In this document: piece after piece, positions 38,914 through 48,800 of the stretch
How the letters are laid out: each line of letters opens with the position of its first letter
Numbering within the stretch: the stretch's first letter is position 1
NCBI RefSeq assembly: GCF_019396345.1
Contig: NZ_JAHKRM010000032.1
Coordinates: forward strand, 1 to 64,000
Source of the DNA: Nonomuraea guangzhouensis
GTDB taxonomy: Bacteria; Actinomycetota; Actinomycetes; Streptosporangiales; Streptosporangiaceae
Direction of reading: 5' to 3'
DNA: 64,000 nt
Notes under the pieces: generated by a model
What the model was told of the DNA's origin: nothing
Databases searched by the model: none
What the model saw: the letters and a program-made list of their open reading frames with translations, nothing else
Translations under genes and position numbers: made by a program

Positions 38914-39897
38914 TCACAGGTGGACGGCCGTCGCCAGGGACGGATGGTGGACGAGCACGAGCGTCACACCCAGGGTGGCGGCCCACAGCATCGAGTTCGC
39001 GACCATGACGCGGTCGCGCAGCAGCACGCGCACCGGGTCACCGCCCTCCTTGTCCAGGAGCTGCATCTGCAGGTACCGGAAGAGGGCGAAGAGCGCGAAG
39101 GGAGTGGACAGCATCATCGCCGTCTGGCCGTGCTCCGGGCCGAACGGCCCCTCGTCCCGCAGGTACATCAGGCCGGAGACGAGGGCGAGCACGGAGGCGA
39201 TCTGCAGCAGCCAGTTGGTCAGCTCCATCGAGTAGCCGCGCAGCGCGGGCCGGTGGACGGCCCCGCCCTCCAGCAGTTCCTGACGGCGCTTGCCGATGAG
39301 CAGCAGCAGGGACATCGAGAACACCGTGATCAGCAGCCAGGAGGGCACCCGGTCTCCGGTCACCTCGTACCCCTGCACGACGCGCAGGACGAAGCCGGCC
39401 GCGACCGTGCCCACGTCGACCAGCGGAATGTGCTTGAGCAGGCGGCTGTAGGCGACGTTGAGCACGAGATACACCAGCACCGGCCAGGAGGTGAGCGGGT
39501 CCCGGGCGACGACGGCCGCGAGCACCGCCATCAGGACGGCGCAGCAGGCGCTCGCGGTCAGGACTCCCACGCGACCGGACGCGATGGGACGGTCGCGCTT
39601 GACGGGATGGAGGCGGTCGCGGTGCCGGTCGACGATGTCGTTGAGGATGTAGACGGCGGCGGAGGCGACCATGAACGCCACTGTGGCCCAGATGATCCCG
39701 ACCACCTCGGCCAGGCTGGGAGAGGGCGTGCCGATGAGCGCCACGGGCACGAGAAGGATCGCCTTGGCCGCGTGGGAAGGGCGGATCAGGGCGGCCAGAT
39801 CCGCGACCAGGCGGGTGCGGGTTTCGACGGGCCGCTCCTGCGCCGCTTCCGGACGCTGCGGGCTCTCTGGGACGTCAGCCGATTCGACAAGGCGCAT
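38914..39897 (-). CDS. UbiA-family polyprenyl-phosphate phosphoribosyltransferase-like protein
   Basis: 327 residues with about eight or nine membrane segments. RPSHAAKAILL near residue 40, LNDIVDRHRDRLHP (NDxxDxxxD, about 85) and KRDRPIASG resemble decaprenyl-phosphate 5-phosphoribosyltransferase (Rv3806c type), which joins PRPP to a polyprenyl phosphate. A second Asp-rich region is weak, as in that subgroup. It follows the epimerase gene by 16 nt. With the epimerase and aminotransferase it could start a lipid-linked pentose pathway; the exact substrate is an inference. Confidence 0.83.
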   Translation of the reverse strand: MRLVESADVPESPQRPEAAQERPVETRTRLVADLAALIRPSHAAKAILLVPVALIGTPSPSLAEVVGIIWATVAFMVASAAVYILNDIVDRHRDRLHPVKRDRPIASGRVGVLTASACCAVLMAVLAAVVARDPLTSWPVLVYLVLNVAYSRLLKHIPLVDVGTVAAGFVLRVVQGYEVTGDRVPSWLLITVFSMSLLLLIGKRRQELLEGGAVHRPALRGYSMELTNWLLQIASVLALVSGLMYLRDEGPFGPEHGQTAMMLSTPFALFALFRYLQMQLLDKEGGDPVRVLLRDRVMVANSMLWAATLGVTLVLVHHPSLATAVHL

Positions 39898-39913
39898 GCT
39901 TTACCCCGATAGC

Positions 39914-40948
39914 TCAGAAGAAGACCTTCGCCAGAGACAGCGCGCCCTGCCGCCACGCGTCACGGCTCGTCGCGCCGCTCGATGGGGCGGCCGCGCGGTG
40001 TTCCCGCCACCATGCGTAGGTGCGGAGAATCGCATCCTGATTGGACAGCCGTGGACGGAAGCCGAGCCGGTCACGGGCCTTGTCGATGCTGACATAGGAG
40101 TCGGCGAGCAGCTTGCGCGCCAGCCGCCCGTACACCGGGGACAGCCGGCTGCGCTCCAGCAGCCGGAGCCCGGCCAGGGCCGGGCCGGCGGGCAGCGAGA
40201 CGACCCGCTTGCCGTGGCCGGCCGCGTCGAGAACCGTCTGGAAGTCCTCACGCAGCGTGCCGAACTCGGCGGCGGCCAGGTTGTAGGTGTCGTCGGCGAC
40301 GTCGGCCGGCGCGTCGAGCACGATGGCCACGGCGTCCACCAGGTCCTCGATCGCGAACATCTGGATGCGCTTGTCCCCGCTGCCGAGCACCGGGAAGTTG
40401 CGCCCCTCCTCAGCCCACTCGAAGAGCATCGCGAACAGGCCCATCCGGCCGGGGCCGAGGAAGGTCTTGGGGCGCAGGATGGGCACGCACATGCCGTCGG
40501 CCCGGTATTTCTCCGCCAGCTCCTCGGCCGCGGCCTTCGCCCTGGTGTAGGGGTCGACCGGCTCGCGCGGATGCTCCTCCGGCGTGGGCACGAGCGTCGG
40601 CAGCCCGTACACGGCGGTGGAGGAGATGTGGACCAGCCGCGCCACGCCGGCCCGGCGCCCGGCCTCAAGGACGGTGCGGGTGCCGCCGACGATCAGCTCG
40701 TGGATCTGCTCGGCCGGGTAGCTGGGCAGCGCGCCGGCGCAGTGGACGACCGCCTCCGCCCCGGTCATGGCCTCGGTCATCAGTGACAGGTCGCGTACGT
40801 CGCCGATCCGGTGTCCCGCCGTCAGCAGCGGGTCTTCCTGGGGGCGCAGGTCCACCCCGAGCACGTCGTGGCCGTCGAGCACGAGCCGGCGGGCCAGGTG
40901 GCCGCCGAGCATCCCGGCGCTGCCGGTGACTACGACCCGGCGGGCCAT
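39914..40948 (-). CDS. NAD-dependent epimerase/dehydratase (extended SDR)
   Basis: 344 residues from ATG 40948 (AAGGTGGGA upstream). Rossmann motif VTGSAGMLGGHLARR at the N-terminus, catalytic Ser in ISSTAVYG and Tyr/Lys in PYTRAKA (YxxxK, about residue 137). Extended SDRs of this type epimerise, dehydrate or oxidise sugar nucleotides or lipid-linked sugars. The gene overlaps the upstream aminotransferase by 19 nt, so the pair is cotranslated and probably acts in sequence, oxidising a hydroxyl to a ketone that is then aminated. Confidence 0.88.
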   Translation of the reverse strand: MARRVVVTGSAGMLGGHLARRLVLDGHDVLGVDLRPQEDPLLTAGHRIGDVRDLSLMTEAMTGAEAVVHCAGALPSYPAEQIHELIVGGTRTVLEAGRRAGVARLVHISSTAVYGLPTLVPTPEEHPREPVDPYTRAKAAAEELAEKYRADGMCVPILRPKTFLGPGRMGLFAMLFEWAEEGRNFPVLGSGDKRIQMFAIEDLVDAVAIVLDAPADVADDTYNLAAAEFGTLREDFQTVLDAAGHGKRVVSLPAGPALAGLRLLERSRLSPVYGRLARKLLADSYVSIDKARDRLGFRPRLSNQDAILRTYAWWREHRAAAPSSGATSRDAWRQGALSLAKVFF

Positions 40949-42363
40949 CGCGATCCCACCTTCTCTCGCACGAAACCCGCGAGCAACCGCGGCAGGCCCT
41001 TGGCCAGCGTCTTGTCGAGGCTGTCGAGGAAGTACTCGATGTCTTCCTGTTCGATGGCGAGGGTCGGCGCGACGACGAGGGGGTTGTCGGCGTTCGGGCT
41101 GTAGTAGGAGACGATGCCGTGCTCGCGGTAGAGGTGGGCGATGACCGAGAGCGTGATCAGCTTGGTGCGGAACTGCGGGTCGCCGGAGAAGCCGGGCGCG
41201 AGCTTGGCCGCCAGGTCGAGCACCTTGGGCCCGCCGCACAGGAACACGCCCCACAGCGACCCCACCCCGCTCACCCGGCCGACCACGTCGGGATGGCGCT
41301 TGTGGATGTTCTGCAGGCCGGGGCCCAGGATGCGCTCGATCTGCCGGGCCCTGGCGGGATAGTCGTCCTCGACGACGATGTTGACGGCCTCGATGGCCGT
41401 GACGGTCTCCTCGCCGAAACCGTAGTAGGTGGTGCTGTGCAGGATGACGTCGGAGAGCCGGTCGTAGGCCTTGCGGAAGACGGGCTCGCGGGCGGTGTAC
41501 CCGGCGATCGACGCCTTGCCGCCGCCGAGGGACTTGGAGTAGACGAGGATGTCGGGCAGCAGGTCGGGGTAGCGCATGAAGTAGAAGAGGCTGCCTGTCT
41601 TGCCCCAGCCCGTGTAGACCTCGTCGAAGATCAGCATGATGTCGTTCGCGTCGCAGAGCCGGCGCAGCTCGTACAGGTCGCTCTCCGACCAGCAGCGCAT
41701 GCTCGACGCGCTGAACGGCTCGGCCATGATCGCGTAGACATCGCACGTGCCGTCCGGGGCGCGGGCGGCCTCGATGGCCGCGCGGACGGCCGCGACGTCG
41801 CCGTAGGGGTAGACGACGATGCCGGGGAGACCGGGGAAGCGGAAGGAGTTCTCGGACGATCCGGTCAGGCTGCCCGCGCCCAGGGTCTTGCCGTGGAAGC
41901 TGATGTCGGAGCGGAGGATGGCGTTACGGCGCCCCTCGTGGTACTTGTACGCCATTTTGATGGCGCCCTCGTTCGCCTCGGCGCCGGAGTTCGGGAAGTA
42001 GGAGATGTTCAGGTCGCCCGGCAGCAGTTCGGCGATGTTGTGGCTGAGGGCGGCCACGTACGGCGAGAAGAACGCCTTGTGCACCTCCATGCGCCGGCGC
42101 TCGGCGAAGCTACGCCGTGCCTGAAGGATGCGGGGGTGGTTGTGGCCGTGGTTGAGCACGCCGACCCCGCCGGTGACGTCAAGGACCTTGCGGCCGCCGC
42201 GGATCTCGATCCAGGCGCCCTCGGCGCTCTCGACGAGTTCCCGGCCGAAGCCGAAGGAGGTCATGAGGTTGACTTGGCTGCGGCTGACGTACTTTCTGTA
42301 CAGATCTTGGACCTGTTTTACGGTGAAACTTTCACACTCGTCCACGCCGATCAGCTCAGACAC
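40930..42363 (-). CDS. Class III PLP-dependent aminotransferase
   Basis: 477 residues, GTG start at 42363 with GGAAGG upstream. Fold-type I class III motifs: PNSGAEANEGAIKMA (PLP phosphate contact), FHGKTLGAGSLTG, IFDEVYTGWGKTG, and the Schiff-base Lys in VYSKSLGGG (about residue 290). Class III enzymes usually aminate omega aldehydes, and some act on sugars, as in aminoglycoside and aminoribosyl antibiotic pathways. First gene of the operon; its promoter region holds a direct repeat (42436-42453). Confidence 0.9.
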   Translation of the reverse strand: MSELIGVDECESFTVKQVQDLYRKYVSRSQVNLMTSFGFGRELVESAEGAWIEIRGGRKVLDVTGGVGVLNHGHNHPRILQARRSFAERRRMEVHKAFFSPYVAALSHNIAELLPGDLNISYFPNSGAEANEGAIKMAYKYHEGRRNAILRSDISFHGKTLGAGSLTGSSENSFRFPGLPGIVVYPYGDVAAVRAAIEAARAPDGTCDVYAIMAEPFSASSMRCWSESDLYELRRLCDANDIMLIFDEVYTGWGKTGSLFYFMRYPDLLPDILVYSKSLGGGKASIAGYTAREPVFRKAYDRLSDVILHSTTYYGFGEETVTAIEAVNIVVEDDYPARARQIERILGPGLQNIHKRHPDVVGRVSGVGSLWGVFLCGGPKVLDLAAKLAPGFSGDPQFRTKLITLSVIAHLYREHGIVSYYSPNADNPLVVAPTLAIEQEDIEYFLDSLDKTLAKGLPRLLAGFVREKVGSRWPAGS

Positions 42364-42435
42364 GTCCGGCCTTCCCAGTTCGCGCGAATTCGGCTGGTGC
42401 CCGGCCTTCTTCTCGGCGGTGAGAAAAGGTGAGAC

Positions 42436-42453
42436 ATGTCGCTAACAATGTCG
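42436..42453 (-). promoter_or_regulatory. Direct repeat upstream of the aminotransferase operon
   Basis: On the minus strand CGACAT occurs twice, 12 bases apart (plus-strand ATGTCG at 42436 and 42448), in the 196-bp gap between the large SARP gene and the aminotransferase. Spacing of about one helical turn is typical of SARP sites, and the core resembles the GCGACAAG copies near 33750. Confidence 0.45.
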
Positions 42454-42559
42454 AATCCGGCTATGCCCGGAGCCATACAAATGTGTGTAGGTCGGTGGCG
42501 GGCCGCGGGACAGCGCAGGAGAAAAGGCGGCCGCGAGTGGATCGCCGGGTATTTATCAG

Positions 42560-44473
42560 TCAGATCTCGCGGTGAACATGGATGATTTCCCACGTACGGG
42601 GCGGCAGGCCCCTCGCGGTCATGTAGGTGGCCGGCTGCGCGGGCGGCATCCAGACGTCACGCCGCGCCCGCCGGACGGCCTGCGCCTGGTCCTCCTCGGT
42701 GTCCTCCTCCCTGGCCCGCTCGCGGGAGAACAGGCGGAGCAGGTCGTGCATGCGGTACCGGTCGTGGCCGCACGCGTCCAGAAGCTGGGCTTCCGCGAGG
42801 TGGTCCAGTAGGTCGGCGGTGCGTGGCTTGGGGCGGTCGGCCAGGGCGGCGGCGGCCGCGACGCTGATGCCGGCTCCGGTGCCGGTGCCGCCGAGCAGGC
42901 TCAGCAGCCGGAACATCCGGGAGGACTCGGCGTCCAGGCTCCGGTAACTCATCATGAAGTACGCCCGTACGGCCTGGTCATCGGCCTGGAGCTCGGACAG
43001 GCGGTGGTCCTCGACCGCCAGCCGGTCGGCCAGGGCGCGCAGCGGCAGTCCCGGCCGGGCGATCAGCCGGGCGGCGGCGATCCTGATGGCCAGCGGCAGC
43101 CCGGCGCACAGCCGCACGATCGCGCGCGCCGCCCGCTGCTCGGCTGCCACGCGCTCCTCCCCGATCAGGCGGCCGAGCAGCGTGGTGGTCTCGTCGTCGG
43201 CCATGACGCCGAGGCGGAAGTGCGACGCGGCGTCCAGCGAGGTGAGCATCCTGCGAGCGGTGACCAGCACGCGGCAGGTGGGGCTCGCGGGCAGCAGCGG
43301 GCGCACCTGCGCGGCGTCGCGGGCGTTGTCGAGCAGGAGCAGCAGGCGCCTGCCTTCGGTCAGCGAGCGGAAGCGGCCCGCGGCCTCGTCCAGGTCGGGC
43401 CGTCCGGCCGTGTCGTCGCCGAGCGAGCGCAGCAGGCGGGCCAGGACGTCGGCGGGGTTCAGCGGCGCGACGCCGGGTGTGGAGTCGTGCAGGTCCACGT
43501 AGAGCCGTCCGTCCGGGAAGCGGGCCGCGACCTGATGGGCGACGTGCACGGCCAGCGCCGACTTGCCGACCCCCGCGGCGCCCGTGATCGCCGAGATGGC
43601 GGTCGTGTCGGAGGTCGAGGTCAGCATCGTGCGCAGGCGGGCGATCTCGGTGGCCCGGCCGGTGAAGGCGGCCGAGTCGATGGGCAGCTCGGCCGGGGTC
43701 CGGCGGGCGGCGACCACGCGCAGCGGCGTCAGGGTGGGGTCGTCGGCGAGGATGCGCTGGTGCATGCGGACCAGGTCGGGGCCGGGGTCGATGCCGACCT
43801 CGGCGGCCAGCGTCATCCGCGCCTCCTGATAGATCGTCAGCGCGTCGGCCCTGCGGCCGGAGCGGTACAGGGCCAGCATGAGCTGTGCTCTGAGCCGCTC
43901 GTTCAGCGGGTCCTTGAGGGTCAGGGCCTCCAGGTCGGCGAGCATCTCGCCGTGCCGGCCGAGCGCCAGCCGGGCCTCCAGCGAGGCGTCCATGACGGTC
44001 GCCCTCAGCCGCTCCAGCCGCGCCGCCTCGCAGCGCAGCGGCGTGGGCAGGGGCAGCTCTTCCAGGACGGACTCGCCGCGCCACAGGCCGAGGGCCCGGG
44101 TCAGCCGTTCGAGCGCGACGTCGTGACGCCCGGCGGACAGCGCCCGCTGTCCCTCCGCGGCGAGGTCCTCGAACAAGGTGACGTCGACCTCACCAGGCGT
44201 GACGCGCAGCACGTACCCGTTGGAGCCCGCCTCGATGCGGGAGGGGGAGCCGAGCACCTTGCGCAGTGCGGAGATGTAGGTGTACAGGTTCGACTCCGCG
44301 GTGGCGGGAGCGCGCTCGCCCCACAGCCAGTCGAGCATGCGCCGACTGGGGATCGCCTTGCCGGTGTTGAGCAGCAGGGCGGCCAGCACCACCCGCTGCT
44401 TTCGGCGGCCGAGCGCGATCGGCCGACCAAGAGAGGTACGAACCTCGATCGGCCCGAGGATCTTGAAATCCAT
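42560..44473 (-). CDS. SARP-type regulator with NB-ARC ATPase domain (AfsR-like)
   Basis: 637 residues from ATG 44473, where the DNA-binding domain begins (MDFKILGPIEVRTSLGRPIA) and AGGGTGG precedes. Winged helix about 1-95; BTAD about 97-240; NB-ARC from about 275 with P-loop GAAGVGKSALAV, Walker B LLLLLDNA and GLPLAI; a short winged-helix tail. No TPR repeats follow, so it is shorter than AfsR. It lies upstream of the aminotransferase operon on the same strand and probably activates it in response to nucleotide state or a ligand. Confidence 0.92.
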   Translation of the reverse strand: MDFKILGPIEVRTSLGRPIALGRRKQRVVLAALLLNTGKAIPSRRMLDWLWGERAPATAESNLYTYISALRKVLGSPSRIEAGSNGYVLRVTPGEVDVTLFEDLAAEGQRALSAGRHDVALERLTRALGLWRGESVLEELPLPTPLRCEAARLERLRATVMDASLEARLALGRHGEMLADLEALTLKDPLNERLRAQLMLALYRSGRRADALTIYQEARMTLAAEVGIDPGPDLVRMHQRILADDPTLTPLRVVAARRTPAELPIDSAAFTGRATEIARLRTMLTSTSDTTAISAITGAAGVGKSALAVHVAHQVAARFPDGRLYVDLHDSTPGVAPLNPADVLARLLRSLGDDTAGRPDLDEAAGRFRSLTEGRRLLLLLDNARDAAQVRPLLPASPTCRVLVTARRMLTSLDAASHFRLGVMADDETTTLLGRLIGEERVAAEQRAARAIVRLCAGLPLAIRIAAARLIARPGLPLRALADRLAVEDHRLSELQADDQAVRAYFMMSYRSLDAESSRMFRLLSLLGGTGTGAGISVAAAAALADRPKPRTADLLDHLAEAQLLDACGHDRYRMHDLLRLFSRERAREEDTEEDQAQAVRRARRDVWMPPAQPATYMTARGLPPRTWEIIHVHREI

Positions 44474-44655
44474 ATGACCACCCTGCAGTGCGCGGCCTTC
44501 ACCGAAAGGAACCGCACGATTGCACACGGATCTTGATTTGCCGCGACCAATGATCGACGGAGGCGACCTTGGAAGGGTACTTCCTGGAACGGAATAAGAA
44601 GATTACGCGTCCCGATTAGCCGGTGGCCAGTGCCGTGGGAGCGGTTCCATGCCCG

Positions 44656-44674
44656 GCTGAAATTTACTTTCAGC
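44656..44674. repeat. Inverted repeat GCTGAAA/TTTCAGC between LacI and SARP genes
   Basis: GCTGAAA and TTTCAGC are separated by five bases in an AT-rich part of a 254-bp gene-free gap (44474-44727). The stem has no T-run, so an operator is more likely than a terminator. Nothing else recognisable is in the gap. Confidence 0.4.
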
Positions 44675-44727
44675 TGAATATGCGCGGTGCACGGAATCCG
44701 GCTCGACTTCCCATTATCGGGCAGCGG

Positions 44728-45720
44728 TCAGGCGCGGCGTTCCGCTGGGCCGGACGACTCGCGAAGCACCAGTTCGGTAGGCAGCCGGATGGCCTCGCCA
44801 TCGCGTTGTGCCCGTGCGGCGAACTGCTCGATCAAGAGCTCCACCGCGAGCCGACCGGCGTGCGAGCCGGGCCCGGCCAGGGTGGTCAACGAGGGATGGA
44901 CGAAGTCGGCGGCGAAGATGTCGTCGAACCCGATCACGCTGATGTCGGCCGGGACTCGAACACCGCGCTGGGCGAGGCGCCGGATGATGCCGATCGCCAG
45001 GAGGTCGTTGTGCGCCACGACCGCCGTCACACCGGTGCGCAGTGCTCCGTCGGCCGCGGCCCCGCCGCCCGCGACGTTGGGGGCGTACGGACCGATCCGG
45101 TGTGCCGTCAGGCCGCGCGCTTCGGCCCCGGCGCTCAGTGCCGCCCAGCGCGCCGCACCGATCCAGGAACTGGGTGGTCCGGCGCAGTAGGTGAAGCTCT
45201 GGTGCCCGAGCGAGGCCAGGTGCTCCAGGATCTGGTGACAGCCCGCGACGGTGTCGAACGTCACGCTGGTCGACCCGGGCAGCTCTCGGTTGAACAGGAC
45301 GATCCGGTGCAGTTTGGCGAGGTCGCGCAGGACCTCGTCGTCGAGCCGGCTGGAGGCCAGCACGAATCCCTCCACGCCGGCGGCCAGGTCGCGAATCTGG
45401 TTCTCCTCGATGCGCCGGGATTCCTCGGCATTGACGATCACCAGGGTGACGTTGGACGCCTTCGCGCGCTGCTCCGCGCCGCGGATCAGCTCGAAGAAGT
45501 GGGGATTGGTGATGTCGGAGAGCACCATGGCGATGGTGCGGTGGCGTAGCCCCGCGAGAGCGCGGTTCTGCGGTCTGTGCTGGTAGCCGAGCTGTGCGGC
45601 GACAGCGACTATGCGCTGTCGCGTCGCCTCGTTGACCCGGCCGGGCTTGTTGAACGCCCGGGAGACCGTCGACGCGGCCACGCCGGCAGCTTGCGCGACG
45701 TCAAAAATGGTGGGCTCCAC
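44728..45720 (-). CDS. LacI-family transcriptional regulator
   Basis: 330 residues from the GTG at 45720, which places the LacI helix-turn-helix (TIFDVAQAAGVAASTVSRAFN) at the N-terminus; an in-frame GTG at 45759 is possible but has no better ribosome site. Sugar-binding periplasmic-type domain from about 60 (RTIAMVLSDITNPHFFELIRGA; VAHNDLLAIGIIRRL; ISVIGFDDIFAADF). It is divergent from the GH115 gene, so it most likely represses it until a (methyl)glucuronoxylan-derived sugar binds. Confidence 0.92.
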   Translation of the reverse strand: MEPTIFDVAQAAGVAASTVSRAFNKPGRVNEATRQRIVAVAAQLGYQHRPQNRALAGLRHRTIAMVLSDITNPHFFELIRGAEQRAKASNVTLVIVNAEESRRIEENQIRDLAAGVEGFVLASSRLDDEVLRDLAKLHRIVLFNRELPGSTSVTFDTVAGCHQILEHLASLGHQSFTYCAGPPSSWIGAARWAALSAGAEARGLTAHRIGPYAPNVAGGGAAADGALRTGVTAVVAHNDLLAIGIIRRLAQRGVRVPADISVIGFDDIFAADFVHPSLTTLAGPGSHAGRLAVELLIEQFAARAQRDGEAIRLPTELVLRESSGPAERRA

Positions 45721-45760
45721 GACCGCATCTAGCCACGAATATGGAAATTCTGGCAACACC

Positions 45761-45789
45761 TTGCAGAAGTTGTCGCATGTACCTACGTT
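45761..45789 (+). promoter_or_regulatory. Probable promoter of the GH115 gene
   Basis: TTGCAG (45761-45766) and TACGTT (45784-45789) are 17 bp apart, about 50 bp before the chosen start and 41 bp from the divergent LacI start. Confidence 0.45.
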
Positions 45790-45837
45790 GCGATCATGCC
45801 GGCCACACGATCACGTGCTGGACGAGAGGAGCGCCAG

Positions 45838-48800
45838 ATGCCGCAGCCCGGGCAGAGCGATCGAGGTGTGCGCGATATCGCGGGCCGGGCCAGGCGATGG
45901 TCCGTGGCTGTGACGATCGGCGCTCTGCTGGCCGCGTCGCTGACGTCGGTGGGGGTGACGCCGGCGCGGGCGTCGTCGACCGGCTTCACCATCTTCAACG
46001 GTCGCACGACCGCGCCGATCCTGATCGACCCGTCCTATGGCGGCGAGCACGCCGATCGGGACTACACGCAGGTGCGCCGCGCGGTCCAGGACCTGCGGCA
46101 GGATGTCGCCATGGTGACCGGGGCGATCGATCCCGGTCAGGTGCAGAGCCTGTTCGCCGACGACGCGCCGGCCAAGGAGGCGCGGCTGGCGAAGGCCGAC
46201 CAGAGCAAGCTGCCGGCTCTGCTGACCAAGGCCGCGGGTCAGAAGACCGCGATCATCGTCGGCCAGCTCGGTCGGAGCCGGCTGATCGACGAGATCGTCG
46301 GAGCCGGCAAGTTCGACGAGGCCGCCGGGATCAAGGGCAGGTGGGAGGCGTACGCGACCAAGACCATCAAGAACCCGGTCCCCGGGGTCGGCAACGCACT
46401 GGTGGTCGCGGGCAGTGATGCCCGAGGGACGATCTACGGGATCTACTCGATCTCCGAGGAGATCGGCGTCTCGCCCTGGTACTGGTACAGCGACGTGCCG
46501 GTCAGGCGGCGCGACGACATCGAGGTAGAAGGCAAGGCCCGGGTCGACGACGGGCCGGACGTCAAGTACCGCGGCATCTTCATCAACGACGAAGAACGCA
46601 CCATCGCGTGGGCGAAGAAGAAGTTCCCCACCGGCAACGGCACGCCTGATGTCCACTACTACCGGCACGTCTATGAGCTGATGCTGCGGCTCCGGCTGAA
46701 CACGTTATGGCCGGCGATGCACCTGGCCTCGAGGGCGTTCAACGCGGTCACCGACACCGGGACGTACGACGACGGGACACCGATCAACGCTCGCGAGGCG
46801 GCGGCGTTCGGCGTGGTCGCATCCTCCTCGCACGCGGAGCTGATGCTGCGCAACAACGAGGGCGAGTGGCGACAGTGGTACGACCGCAACAAGGACGCGC
46901 TCGACATCAAGGGCGCGGACGCCGTGGCGGCCTTCGACTATTCGATCAACAAGCCCGCGATCCTGGAGTACTGGCGCCGGCGGGTGGTCGCCAACGCCGG
47001 CTTCGAGAACATCCTCGCCCTGGGTATCCGCGGGGTGCACGACAGCGATCCGGTGTTCACCCCCGGCAACCCGTACGGGTTCAAGGACAAGATCGAGATG
47101 CTGGCCGACGTCATTCGCGAGCAGCGCAAGCTGATCGCGGAGGTCTACGGCAGTGCCGACGCCGTGCCGCAGGTGTTCATCCCCTACAAGGAGATGAACG
47201 ATCTCTACAACGCCGGGCTGAAGAACTACATCCCCGCCGACGTGACCCTGATGTGGGCCGAGGACAACCAGGGCTATCTCCGCCAGGTGCCCACGCGTAC
47301 CGAAGCCGCCCGGTCCGGCGGGAACGGCGTCTACTACCACATCTCCTACTGGGGCGAGCCGAAGAGCTACCTGTGGCTGAACTCGACGCCGATGTCCTTG
47401 ATGGTGCAGCAGTTGCGCCGGGCGTGGAATTCCAGTGCGCGGCGCTACTGGATCCTCAACGTCGGGGACATCAAGCCCGGCGAGATCAAGCTCGACCTGT
47501 TCGCCAACCTCGCGTGGGACATCGAGGGCCATGACGACACCAGGTTCCTCACCGAGCACGTGCAGCGAGACTTCCGGCTGAGGGGCAAGGACGTCGCGGT
47601 GGTCGCCGGCGCGCTGGAAAGGTTCGACGCGCTCGAGAGCACCAAGCGCGCCGAGTTCTGGGGGGAGATCAACTCCTCCAACGCGAGCTCGGGAAGGATC
47701 CACAACGGTCAGGTCTTCCCGTTCAGCGCCACCTCGGACGGGGACGAGCTCCAGCGCTACATCAACGAGTCCAACGAGCTGGTGGCGATATTCCAGGGTG
47801 TTTCCGCGAGGCTCGATCCGCGTTATCGCTCCGCGTTCTATCAGCAGGTGCTCCACCGAGTCCGGTCCTACCGCAACATGGCTGAGCAGATCGGCTACTA
47901 CTGGAAGAACCAGCTCGCCGCCGCCCAAGGTCGCTACGCCAGTGCGGGAAGCTACGAGCTGCTCTCGAAGCAGGCCCGTGAGCGCATCCGCGCCGACGAG
48001 GACTACTGGAACACGATCAGCGACGGCAAGTGGGACCACGCCATCGGCCACAGCCATCCCGAAGGCTTCCCGAACGAGGGCACCGTCATGCTGACCAACG
48101 ACCGGTACGCCCGGGTGGCCACACCGGCCGACGCGGTGGGCGCCGCCGCCGAGGGGAGCAGGGAGCCCGGCCGCGGCACCCTGACCTTCAACTCGGCCGC
48201 GCCCGACGACCAGCGGTTCTTCGACGTGTTCTCCCGGGACGACGTGGCCGACCCGCGGGAGTGGGTCGCCGAGGCGGACGCTCGGTGGATCACCCTTTCG
48301 AAGCGCTCGGGCACGACCGCGACAGAGCAACGGGTCACGGTGACGGTCGCCAGGAACCAGCCGGCCGCGACGGGGACGATCCGGGTCTTCAACGCCGTCC
48401 ACGGCGCCAAGGTCGGCGACCCGGTCGCGACGTTCACGGTCGACGCGGAGCGGGCGGCCGTGGACCTGCGCCGGGTCGCCGAGCGGGCGCACCTGGAGGC
48501 TGGCGGATACGTGGCCCTCGAGGCCGAGCACTTCTCCGAGAACCTGCCCGGCGCCGACGGGAGCCGGTGGGCCGCCCTTGAGGGCGTGGGTCAGCGCGGG
48601 GCCTCGATGGGCGGCTTCCCGGAGACCGCGCCCCGGGTCGACTCCGGCTTCGAGACGACCGCCCGCCTGAGATACCGGGTCCACTTCACCTCCACCGGGA
48701 AGTTCACCGGGACCTTCTACCGAATTCCGACACTGAACGAAGGCACAGAGGACGACAGCACGCCGCGCACCGCGCGTACCGCGATCGGCCTCGACGACCA

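Noticed and set aside
38914..39897. Ubiquinone/menaquinone prenyltransferase (UbiA/MenA)
   Set aside because: The RPSHAAKA and KRDRPIASG segments and the neighbours fit the phosphoribosyltransferase branch better; still not proven.
44656..44674. Terminator for the LacI gene
   Set aside because: The stem is short and AT-rich with no U-tract, so an operator is more likely.
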